Assembly (NCBI RefSeq): GCF_030705305.1
Contig: NZ_JAUZEE010000003.1
Location: forward strand, 310,001-374,000
Direction of reading: 5' to 3'
Length of the DNA stretch: 64,000 nucleotides
Source: Leptothrix discophora
GTDB lineage: Bacteria; Pseudomonadota; Gammaproteobacteria; Burkholderiales; Burkholderiaceae_C
Shown: piece by piece, positions 50,787 through 60,800 of the stretch
Layout of the letters: the number at the start of each line of letters is the position of its first letter
Numbering within the stretch: position 1 is the first letter of the stretch
Translations under genes and position numbers: made by a program
The notes under the pieces: model-generated
Told to the model about the DNA's origin: nothing
Databases searched by the model: none
What the model saw: only the letters and a program-made list of their open reading frames with translations

Positions 50787-53296
50787 GTACGAATCCTACG
50801 ATTTTCACGGTTGTGACAACCACAATGAACGCAGGGCAAAATGCTGCAAACACTGGAGCTGGCGCCATCAATCCAGATCGAACCGTCAATACGACAGGAG
50901 TTGTCCTGGGTACTGTGCAAACTGCGCACGCAGTCGTGGAAATCGCCACGCTAGGCCCAGCAACAAGCAAATCAATACCATTAGCCGGCGGCGTACTTTC
51001 TTTGGCGTCTCTTGGGATTGCGATTGACAGCATAATGACATCCAGAGACAACAACGAACCCATCAAGAAATCCGATATCGCATCCGTCGTTGGAAGCATA
51101 GCCGGCGCAGTTGGTGCTGCGATTGTTCTCACTGGCGCAAGTGGACCGATCGTGGTCGCAGTTGGAGCCGCAGCGCTGGCAACTGGAGTAGCAGCAGGCG
51201 CGTATCAACTTTATGCACAGGCCAAGGGACTCACGATTGACCCAGCCAATGGAAATGTCGTCGAGACCCCTCTGACTGCTGCCCAACAAGCACAAGTTGA
51301 TGCCCACATTCAGCAAACGCTCCCGTTGCTCAACGACGCCGCCAATTTGCGCGACCTGGGCTTCCCGGACGGCAGCAAGCTTCAAACAACTGGATCACTA
51401 TTCAGCAGAAAAGAAAATGACTCGGAAAACACAAAACCACCCCCTGATGCTGCAACCCGCGATCCATCGAAGTACATTGGTGACGAGGGAGGCAATGATC
51501 ACTCCGTCACCATCAAGGCAGGTGGCACCGTGTGGGATGCCTATGCGGCACAGAAAAACAAGCCCGACGGGGTGAAGGATTGGGACAAGTTCAAGGCGGC
51601 CGTCGCAGCCACGAATCCGAACGTGCCTGACCTCAACAAGATTCCGCCCGGCACGGAACTCAAGGTACCTGAACAGCTGGCCGATGGCTCCATCTCCTAT
51701 CACTACGAGAATGGAACGTCGATCAACAGCAATGCCATCACAGGCGAGTACCACATGGTGGTGACGAACCCGGACGGCAGCCAGACGGTCTACTCCAGAA
51801 AGGCGGATGACTTCGGCTACACCGTGACTGAAACACGAACCGACAAGAATGGCGAAGAGACCTACAAGTTCGTAGGCACACAAGCCACGAAAGACGGGGA
51901 CATCACGCCCATCACAGCGGCAGAAAGAACGGATCGCCAAGAATCCAATGGAACCATCAAGAAGGACTTTCACGACCTGACCGAAGACGGCAAAGCGCCA
52001 GACGTGACCGTGGCATCCAATCCGGACAACACGGCCTCCGCCACTGGGGATGACAGCAGCGGTGCGCACGATGCCACGAAGAAGGTGGCTGAAACGCTGA
52101 ATCACGTCAAGGAAACCGAGACGACGCTAAAGGGGCCGACACCCGCGCCGCAGCCGCCCGAAGCGGTACCCACTCCAGTTGGAACTGGAGGGCCAGGCGG
52201 CACGGGGGGGAGTGATGGCGGTGGTGGCAGTTCATCAGGAACACCGGCACCTGCACCCAAACCGGAAACGACCATCACCTTTGACGATGGAAGCACGCTC
52301 ACCGTTCACGGTGACGGCAGCGTGTCCAGTACAGGCGCAACCGATGGTTCAGATGCGTCAGCCGGCGGCGGCAAAACCACCTCCTCACCTAATTTGTCGT
52401 TCACTGACTCGCCAAGCCCAGCCCCAGCCCCAGCCCCAGCCCCAGCCCCAGCCCCAGCCCCATCTCCATCTCCATCTCCATCTCCATCTCCATCTCCATC
52501 TCCTGATCCGACCACAGACCCGTCGGACGACGCTGATGATTCTTCTACGCCCGGGGTTTCTGCGCCGCCTCCCTCGCCGTCGTCCGACGGCAGCGACGGC
52601 GACAGCACGCCTGTCGTATTGGACCTGGACGGTGATGGCGTCGAACTGATAGGCCTGAGCAAATCAAGGGTCTTCTTCGACAGTCTGGCGGATGGTTATC
52701 TGCACCACACAGGATGGGTCGCACCGGACGATGCGCTCTTGGTCGCTGACCTCAACGGCGATGGACAGGTCAGTGAAGGCAAGGAAATCTCGTTTGCCGC
52801 GCGGACCGCAGCCCAGGATACCGATCTGACGGCCTTGATCACGCTGTACGACACCAATCACGATGGCAACGTCACCTCCGCCGATCGAGATTTCTCCAAG
52901 CTGTTGGTGTGGAAAGACCTCAACAGCGACGGCATCAGCGCTCCCAGCGAACTCAAGACCCTGACCGCTTGGGGAATCACGTCGATTTCCGGGCCGACGC
53001 GCTCGACACCCTATTCGACCGACGGCGCCACCATCAACGCGATGGGCACGATGAAGATGAAGATCTCAGGTGTCATCTCGGAGCATCGAGTCGCCGACGT
53101 CACTTACACGGTCGAGAGCGTGGGACTCAAGACTGTTAGTTCATCGGTTGCGGACGCGAGTCACATACATCTGCAAGATGGTCGCGACATCATCAGTGCC
53201 GGCACGAATCCCTTAAAGGTAACGCTGGACACACTCACGAACGGAGCCATCGGCAGCGAATCAGCGGACCAGATCAGCACCAACAACACCAACTAG
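50783..53296 (+). CDS. RTX-type giant protein, N-terminal part (LysM-like, EF-hand-like), ended by in-frame TAG
   Basis: This 837-residue part ends at TAG 53294-53296. In the same frame the next codons continue straight into RTX repeats, so it is most likely the front of one 2289-codon gene. Domains in order: Gly/Ala-rich hydrophobic region (~residues 60-148; SIAGAVGAAIVLTGASG); LysM-like domain (~240-302; VTIKAGGTVWDAY...IPPGTELKVP); charged linker; Ala-Pro then Ser-Pro repeats (~545-575); and a calcium-type region (~608-735) with LDLDGDGVELIG, DLNGDGQVSEGKEI, YDTNHDGNVTSAD and KDLNSDGISAPSEL. No classical signal peptide is seen, as expected for type I secretion. The upstream membrane-protein gene overlaps it. 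Confidence 0.7.
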   Translation: MSTNPTIFTVVTTTMNAGQNAANTGAGAINPDRTVNTTGVVLGTVQTAHAVVEIATLGPATSKSIPLAGGVLSLASLGIAIDSIMTSRDNNEPIKKSDIASVVGSIAGAVGAAIVLTGASGPIVVAVGAAALATGVAAGAYQLYAQAKGLTIDPANGNVVETPLTAAQQAQVDAHIQQTLPLLNDAANLRDLGFPDGSKLQTTGSLFSRKENDSENTKPPPDAATRDPSKYIGDEGGNDHSVTIKAGGTVWDAYAAQKNKPDGVKDWDKFKAAVAATNPNVPDLNKIPPGTELKVPEQLADGSISYHYENGTSINSNAITGEYHMVVTNPDGSQTVYSRKADDFGYTVTETRTDKNGEETYKFVGTQATKDGDITPITAAERTDRQESNGTIKKDFHDLTEDGKAPDVTVASNPDNTASATGDDSSGAHDATKKVAETLNHVKETETTLKGPTPAPQPPEAVPTPVGTGGPGGTGGSDGGGGSSSGTPAPAPKPETTITFDDGSTLTVHGDGSVSSTGATDGSDASAGGGKTTSSPNLSFTDSPSPAPAPAPAPAPAPAPSPSPSPSPSPSPSPDPTTDPSDDADDSSTPGVSAPPPSPSSDGSDGDSTPVVLDLDGDGVELIGLSKSRVFFDSLADGYLHHTGWVAPDDALLVADLNGDGQVSEGKEISFAARTAAQDTDLTALITLYDTNHDGNVTSADRDFSKLLVWKDLNSDGISAPSELKTLTAWGITSISGPTRSTPYSTDGATINAMGTMKMKISGVISEHRVADVTYTVESVGLKTVSSSVADASHIHLQDGRDIISAGTNPLKVTLDTLTNGAIGSESADQISTNNTN
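52415..52503 (+). repeat. Hexanucleotide repeats coding an Ala-Pro / Ser-Pro linker
   Basis: A run of CCAGCC-type units is followed by CATCTC-type units, with no change of frame. Copy-number change by slippage would alter linker length by two residues per unit and leave the reading frame intact. Confidence 0.85.
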
Positions 53297-56200
53297 GTGG
53301 TCGACGGTCGGGGCGGAAATGACAGGCTCACGGGCGGCAAAGGCAATGATTGGCTGCGCGGGGGAGCTGGCCGCGATGTCTTGAGCGCCGGTCCAGGCGA
53401 TGACACGCTGGTGATCGACAGCAGCGACGACCTTTCTCATCTGCGCGGCGGCTCCGGTTTTGACGTGGCCATCGTTGACGATACGAAGGGGGTCACGCTC
53501 GATCTCGGCGTTTCCGAGGTCGAAGCTGCCTTAGGCGGCGCAGGTCAAGACGTCTTCAAGACCTCGGGATCTGGAAGCGTCATCATGGCCGGGCGGGGTG
53601 GAAACGACACGTTGACAGGTGGCGCAAACGCGGACGTCCTCGACGGGGGTGATGGCAACGATTCGATCGATGGCGGCGCCGGAAATGACCGATGCAGCGG
53701 CGATGCAGGAAATGATCGCCTGTATGGGGGAACTGGCGAGGACACCCTACTTGGTGGAGCAGGCACGGACCAGATGGCGGGTGGAAGTGGCGATGATATC
53801 TATTATGTAGACGAATCAACCGACTCCATCATCGAAATGAATTCCGAAGGAACTGACGAGGTTCGATCGACGGCGACATTCACGCTGAGTGAAAATGTCG
53901 AAAACCTTACTTTGCTCGGATACGATTCGATCGATGGAAGTGGAAACACCTTACCGAACAAGCTGATTGGCAACGACTCCAACAACCTTCTAGACGGAAA
54001 GACAGGTGCCGACACGATGATTGGAGGCGCGGGCGACGACACATACATCGTCGACTGTATCACGCAAGTCACCGTTTTAAAGCCAGTCTATCGCCCGGGG
54101 ATGGCGACGATAACGAGTGTCAGAACCAGCACCATTCCAGGAGATTTATTTGTAGAGGACGAGAACTCAGGCAATGACACAGTCCAGTCGCCAATCAGCT
54201 ACTCTCTTGGCGACAATCTGGAAAATCTTGTACTCACGAGTACAGCCTCGGTCACTGGCACCGGAAATTCACTCGACAATTCGTTGACCGGAAATTCGGC
54301 GAACAATTCGCTGAATGCTGGCGCAGGCAACGACACGCTCAACGGTGGCGCAGGCGTCGACACCCTCATTGGTGGCACGGGCGACGACCTCTACATCGTG
54401 GATAGCACCACCGACACCATCACGGAGTTGATCGGCGAAGGTTCCGACACCGTCAGATCCAGCGTCACGTACACGTTGGGCAGCAACTTGGACAACATTG
54501 AGCTGAACGGTACAGGTGCCATCGTCGGCACCGGCAACGCACTGGCCAACCGAATGACCGGCAATGCCGCCAACAATTCTCTGTACGGCGGATCTGGCAA
54601 CGACACACTCGATGGTGGCGCTGGTACCGATACCCTCAGCGGTGGGTCTGGCGATGACACATTCTTCGTCGACAGCACCACCGACACACTCACCGAACTG
54701 GCTGGCGAAGGCACAGATGCCGTCAAATGCAGTGTCTCCTACACCTTGGCCACCAACTTCGAGAAACTTACGCTGACGGGCAGTTCATCGGTCGACGGCA
54801 CGGGGAACAGCGCGGTGAATGTGATCACCGGCAACGTCGCCGCAAACATCCTCGACGGCCGCGCCGGTGCCGACTCCCTGGTCGGTGGCCTGGGCGACGA
54901 TACCTATGTCGTCGACAACGCCAGCGACACACTCACCGAACTGGCTGGTGAAGGCACCGACACCGTCAAATCCAGTGTGACCTACGCCCTGGGCGTCAAT
55001 CTGGAGAATCTGACACTGACCGGTAGCACCGCCATCAATGGCACCGGCAACGCCTTGGCCAACGTCCTCACCGGCAATGCCGCCAGCAATTCCCTGTCCG
55101 GCGGATCTGGGAACGACACGCTCGATGGAGGCGCTGGTACCGATACCCTCAGCGGTGGATCTGGCGATGACACCTTCTTCTTCGACAGCACCACCGACAC
55201 GCTCACCGAACTGGCTGACGAAGGCACCGACACCGTCAGATCCAGTGTGACCTACTCCCTGGGCGTCAATCTGGAGAACCTGACACTGACCGGTAGCACC
55301 GCCATCAATGGCACCGGCAACGCCCTGGCCAACGTTCTCACCGGCAATGCCGCCAACAACTCTCTGTCTGGCGGATCTGGCAATGACACACTCGATGGAG
55401 GTGCTGGTACCGATACCCTCAGCGGTGGATCTGGCGATGACACCTTCTTCATCGACAGCACCACCGACACGCTCACCGAACTGGCTGGCGAAGGCACCGA
55501 CACCGTCAAATCCAGCGTGACCTACTCCTTGGGCGTCACTGTGGAGAATCTGACACCGACCGGTAGCACCACCATCAATGGCACCGGGAACGCCTTGGCC
55601 AACGTCCTCACCGGCAACGCCGCCAACAATTCTCTGTCCGGCGGATCTGGCAACGACACACTCGATGGTGGCGCTGGTACCGATACCCTCAGCGGTGGAT
55701 CTGGCGATGACATATTCCTCGTCGACAGCACCACCGACACGCTCACCGAACTGGCTGGCGAAGGCACAGATACTGTCAAATCCAGTGCCTCCTACACCTT
55801 GGCAATCAACTTCGAGAACCTTACCCTGACGGGCAGTTCATCGGTCGACGGTACGGGGAACAGCGCGGTGAATGTCATTATCGGCAATGCCGCCGCAAAC
55901 AACCTCGACGGCCGCGCCGGCGCCGACTCCCTGATCGGTGGCCTGGGCGACGACACCTATGTCATCGACAACGCCAGCGACACACTCACCGAACTGGCTG
56001 GTGAAGGCAACGACACCGTCAAATCCAGCGTGACCTACGCCTTGGGCGTCAATCTGGAGAATCTGACACTGACCGGTAACACCGCCATCAATGGCACCGG
56101 CAACGCCTTGGCCAACGTCCTCACCGGCAATGCGGCAGCCAATATTCTTGATGGTGGTGCTGGCGCCGACACCATGATCGGCGGCGCTGGAAACGATACT

Positions 56201-57652
56201 TATTTCGTCGACTGCGCACCTTACAGAAAATACCCATTCGGCGGGTGGCTTGGGAAGTTGTTTTCAACCTACGTCCCTGGCGACTCGATCGTCGAAGTCG
56301 TGGATTCCGGCGTTGACACCGTAAATTCGTCGATCAACTACACGCTGGGCGATAATCTTGACAACCTTACCCTCCTTGGAGTCTCGGCACTTCAGGGAAC
56401 TGGAAACAGTCTGTCAAACCTGATCTCAGGCAACTATGGCAACAATATATTGAGGGGAGAAGCAGGCAACGACACACTCGATGGTGGATCGGGCATTGAC
56501 TCGCTGAACGGCGGTACAGGCGATGACACCTACATCATCGACAGCACCACCGATACCATCACAGAACTGACCGGCGAAGGCACCGACACTGTCCGCTCAA
56601 GCGTCACAGACGCTCTGGGCAGCAACCTGGAGAACCTTGAGTTGACCGGCGCGGCTGCCATTGACGGCACCGGCAATGCATTGGCCAACCGAATGACCGG
56701 CAATGCCGCCAACAATTCTCTGTCCGGCGGATCTGGCAACGACACACTCGACGGTGGCACCGGTACCGATATCCTCAGCGGTGGATCTGGCGATGACACT
56801 TTCCTAGTCGACAGCACCACCGACACGCTCACCGAACTGGCTGGTGAAGGCACCGACACCGTCAACTCCAGTGTGACCTACACCCTGGGCGTCAATCTGG
56901 AGAATCTGACACTGACCGGTAGCTTTGCCATCATTGGCACCGGTAACGCCTTGGCCAACGTCCTCACCGGCAATGCCGCCAACAATTCTCTGTCCGGCGG
57001 ATCTGGCAACGACACGCTTGATGGTGGCGCTGGTACCGATACCCTCAGCGGCGGATCTGGCGATGACACATACTTCGTCGACAGCACCACTGACACACTC
57101 ACCGAACTGTCTGGCGAAGGCACCGACACCGTCAAATCCAGCGTGACCTACTCCTTGGGCGTCAATCTGGAAAATCTGACACTGACCGGTAGCTACGCCA
57201 TCAATGGCACCGGTAACGCCTGTGGCAACGTCTTGACCGGCAATGCCGCCATGAACTCGCTGTCCGCCGGTGCGGGCAACGACACACTATCCGGCGGTGC
57301 CGGCAACGACACGTTGACCGGAGGGATTGGCGCAGATCGATTCGTCTTCAGTTCAGCACCTGCATCCAGCGGCAACCTCGACACCCTGACCGACTTCAAC
57401 ATCGATCAAGGCGACCGACTTGCGCTGGACGATGTGGTGTTTGCGCGTCTCGCAGGAGACCTGGACCTGACGGACAACTTCCAATTTGCAGGCTCTTCAG
57501 CCATCGGAGGGAACGATTGGATCGTTTGCGACAAGTCGACCGGGACGCTCAGTTACGACATTTCCGGCAATGGGACTGCCGCCTTGTTGCCGTTCGCCAT
57601 CCTCTCGAACAAGCCCTCGGCTCTGTCAGGCCAGCATCTGGCCGTGATCTGA
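53297..57652 (+). pseudogene. RTX-type giant protein, C-terminal part with calcium-binding repeats (same gene, after the TAG)
   Basis: An open frame of 1451 codons begins directly after the TAG, in frame with the preceding part. Its first codon is a GTG (VVDGRGGNDRLTGG) without any Shine-Dalgarno, so independent translation is doubtful. The whole length is GG-x-G-x-D-x-[LI]-type RTX nonapeptides (GGSGNDTLDGGAGTDTL) alternating with ~50-residue spacers of the type ENLTLTGS...GTGNALANVLTGN. Several ~90-residue blocks are nearly identical. The C-terminal ~100 residues (FVFSSAPASSGNLDTLTDFN, then DRLALDDVVF and a hydrophobic end LSGQHLAVI) look like the type I secretion tail of RTX proteins. Calcium-driven folding outside the cell would be expected. 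No type I transporter is in the window. Marked as pseudogene because of the split; see the finding. Confidence 0.65.
54480..57250 (+). repeat. Near-identical 270-bp direct repeats in the RTX region
   Basis: Blocks of 270 bp (90 codons) recur, clearest at about 55,020, 55,290 and 55,560, with further copies near 54,530, 56,650, 56,930 and 57,190. Sequence identity is very high within the block that codes TGNAANNSLSGGSGNDTLDG. Such repeats can recombine and can also cause assembly error. Confidence 0.8.
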
Positions 57653-57853
57653 CGGCATCGAATCGCCCATTCACACCTCGAGGGCGCGCGCATTCATTTG
57701 TGTCTCATCGATGGACCGCCGCAGGCTGCGGGCGACGACAACTGAAAGCCCTTCCATCTTGCAGCCTGGAGCGTCGACTTAGGCGGGCCGAATGTCGGAC
57801 CGCTCCGCAGGCCGCCAGCGGCCGTTCGTGGCCTCCCGGGCGAGGGGCAGACA

Positions 57854-60800
57854 TCAATCCACCTTGAACAAGCCCCACATGCCGGTGTTCACGAACATGG
57901 TCGGGCCGTCACGGTAGTGCCAGTAGCCGCGCTTGGCGCCGCCGTAGAGGTCGGCGGTGACCGCCTTGCCCGGAGCGATCAGGCTGGCGCCGGTGGCCAG
58001 GAAGCCTTCCATGCCCAGGTCGGCGTAGTTGTGGCCGATGACGCGGAAGCTGTGCTGGCGGGCACGGCCGTCGGCCTGCAGCACGCGGAAGCGCACCGAC
58101 TGGCCGGCCTTGGCCGAGAACACCGGCGTCTCGACCGGCAGACCGCGCACGTCGGTCGGCAGGCGGGCGTCGTTGTCGACCATCAGGTTCGGACCCAGCA
58201 CGCACGGGTTGATGTCACCCGAGACGACCAGCGACATCTGGCAGGCCGCGTAAGGCTGCGCGCTGTAGTCGATGCGCGACCAGAGCGGCTCGGTGCGGTA
58301 GTTGATCGCCCGCTCGCCGAAGTCGTAGGAATCGTCGCCGACCCAATGCTGCTTGATCTCGTTGGCCTGGGCGCCGTCCTTGCGCAGGTTCAGGCCGTCC
58401 TGGTAGTGGACGACGAACTCCTTGAAGACCTTCTTGCCGTCACGGATCGTGGCCACGGTCGAGGTCGCCGCGCCGGAGGTCGAGGTGTTGGCCTCGTTCC
58501 ACCAGGTCGAGCCACGGGGCTCGACGATCAGGCTGCCAACCATGCCCTGCGAGCCGTGCTTGACCACGTCGCCCATGGCGCGCAGCGGCACGGTGCCGAA
58601 CTCGATCGGCACGCCGACCTCGGTCATGCCCAAGACCGCGTCGAAGGACTTGATGCGACCGGCATACCAGACGTACTGGCGGGTCTCGCCCGGGCCGGCC
58701 AGCTGCTCGGGGTTGTAGCCAACGTTGACGCCGTCGCTCTTGCGCGGGTCAAAGCTCAGCACGCCAGCGTGCATGCCGACGAACTTCGACGGCTTGAGGT
58801 GATCGGCGTTGAGCGCCACCGTGCGCGGCAGGTCGGCGTCGCCCGGCAGGTCCGGCACCGGCAGGTTGGCCGGCAGCTTGTTGGTCAGGTTGACGACGAT
58901 GCAGTCACCGGCGTTCGCACGCATGACCAGCGGCTCGGGCTTGGCCAGGCCGGTGCGCAGCTTGGCCACGTCACCGGCATGCACGTACATCAGGGCGGTC
59001 GGGTCGGTGATGCCGGCGCGCTGGTTGTAGACCAGCGTGCCGCCGGGCAGCAGGTCGCGGGCGGCCCAGGCCTGGACGTTGTAGGTGCGGCGGATCGAGT
59101 TGGTCGGGCAGCTGTCGGCCGCCATCAGCGACTGGACCAGCTTGTTCAGGCCGGTGGACTCGGCCGTGACCGTCTCGTCCAGCGGCAGCAGGGCGTTCTG
59201 GATCGACTGCTTGCTGACCGGATCGACCGAACCGGGCTTGTCGTAGGCCCGCAGGATGCCCCAGGCACCGTTCCACAGCGCGTCGGTCGTGCCGTAGTGG
59301 TACATGTAGTCGCGCGTGCCTTCGGCGGTCGTGATCGGCGCGAGCTTGCCGGTGTTGACCTCCATGTGCTCGGAGATGCCGATCTCCTGTGCCCCAACCC
59401 AGGTCGACGTGCTATCGCCGACCTCACGGCGCCAGCGCAGGCCGTGCAGCGTGAAGACCTGCTGGACTTCCTGGGCGCCGTGGATCATGCGCAGCTGCAC
59501 GCGCTCGCCTTCGTAGGCCTTGAGCACCGGCGTGAACGGGTCGCCGTGCACGGTCGAGCTGAAGGCGAAGGCGGTGTCGCCACGCTTGTCGGCGTAGATC
59601 TTCGCCGGATCGCCGGATTCGGCCAGGCGCAGCGGGATCGGCTCGTTCTTGTAGTTGACGAGGTAGGGGTTGTGGTGACCGGCCGAGATCGCCTCGGGCT
59701 TGGCCGGCGGGTCGACCGGCTTGCCGTCCTGCGTGTAGAGCAGCGAGAAGTCCGCGCTGGCGAGCATGAACTCGCGGAAGTTCGGGTGGGTCTTGCGGTC
59801 GTCCGCGCCGCGGATGATGGCCACCGGGCCGACGCCCGTGGACAGCGGCGTGCCGTCCGGCTTGAGCCACTGGGTGCCCTTGGGCTCGACCACCAGCGCG
59901 TTGTAGAAGCCGTGCTGCTGGATCGACGACGCGCCGAAGTGGTCGTGCGTGAACACGGTGCGCAGGGTCTGGTCCTTGCCCTGCTTGTCGAAGACCTCGT
60001 CGGCCCACCAGCGCTGGATGGTGGTCTGGAAGCCGACGTTCTCGGCCGGCGGCAGCACCTCGGCGGCCGGCTTGACGACCTCGTTGCCGTTGGGTCGGAC
60101 CACCGTGACGGTGCCGTGATGCAGGGCCGCGTGCACGCGCTCCTTCAGGGCATCGCGGGCGAAGGTGCCGTCCTCGTAGTTCCAGCCGTTGCCGCCGCCG
60201 TCGGAGGCCAGCACGTCGAACTTCACCAGGTGGATGTGCTGGCCGATCGTGTCGGTCGGCGTGCGGGCCTGGAAGTCGTCCTTGTTCAGCTCGGCCGGCA
60301 GGCGGTTGGTGTGGCGGAAGACGATGCAGTCGCCGGAATGGGCACGGAAGAAGAACGGATCGGCCGTGCGGGTCTTGCCCTCGTAGTCACCCACCTCGCT
60401 GGACAGCACGTTGATGCGGGCCTGCGGGTCATGCCAGCCGGCCTTGTTGACCACCAGGTCGAGTTGGATCACCGACACGTCGTAGCGGCGCACCGGTGCG
60501 GTCGACGGGCAGGGATCGGCAAACGGTGCGCCGGGGGCGGCCGGCTTGCCGTTGACCTTGAAGACGGCGGCCGAGCCGTCGGGCTTGACCGTGGCGTGGC
60601 CGGCGGCCTTGGCATGGAAATCGATGGCCGCACGCTCAAGCGCCGTGCCGCCGTGCGGCAGCAGCTTCATCTGCGCGGAGGTCAGCACCGAGGACAGGTC
60701 ACCGGCCGCGACGCCGGCGCCGAGCACGCGCTCGCCACCGGTCATCACGTGACGGCCGACGCCGGTCGGGCCGAGCTGGCTGTCGGCGGTCAGGTCCAGC

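Noticed and set aside
53294-53296. Selenocysteine- or pyrrolysine-style recoding of the TAG
   Set aside because: Pyrrolysine would need its own tRNA and enzymes, which are unlikely in this group, and RTX proteins have no need for it at this site. A simple CAG-to-TAG change is the plainer reading.
53280-57250. CRISPR-like array because of regular repeats
   Set aside because: The repeats are long, in frame and code RTX motifs; there are no short palindromic repeats with unique spacers.
57653-57853. Gene or strong terminator in the gap between the RTX gene and mofA
   Set aside because: No frame with start and coding bias, and no stem followed by a T run was found in these ~200 nt. Short GC-rich inverted pieces (GGCCGCCAGCGGCC) are within chance for this composition.
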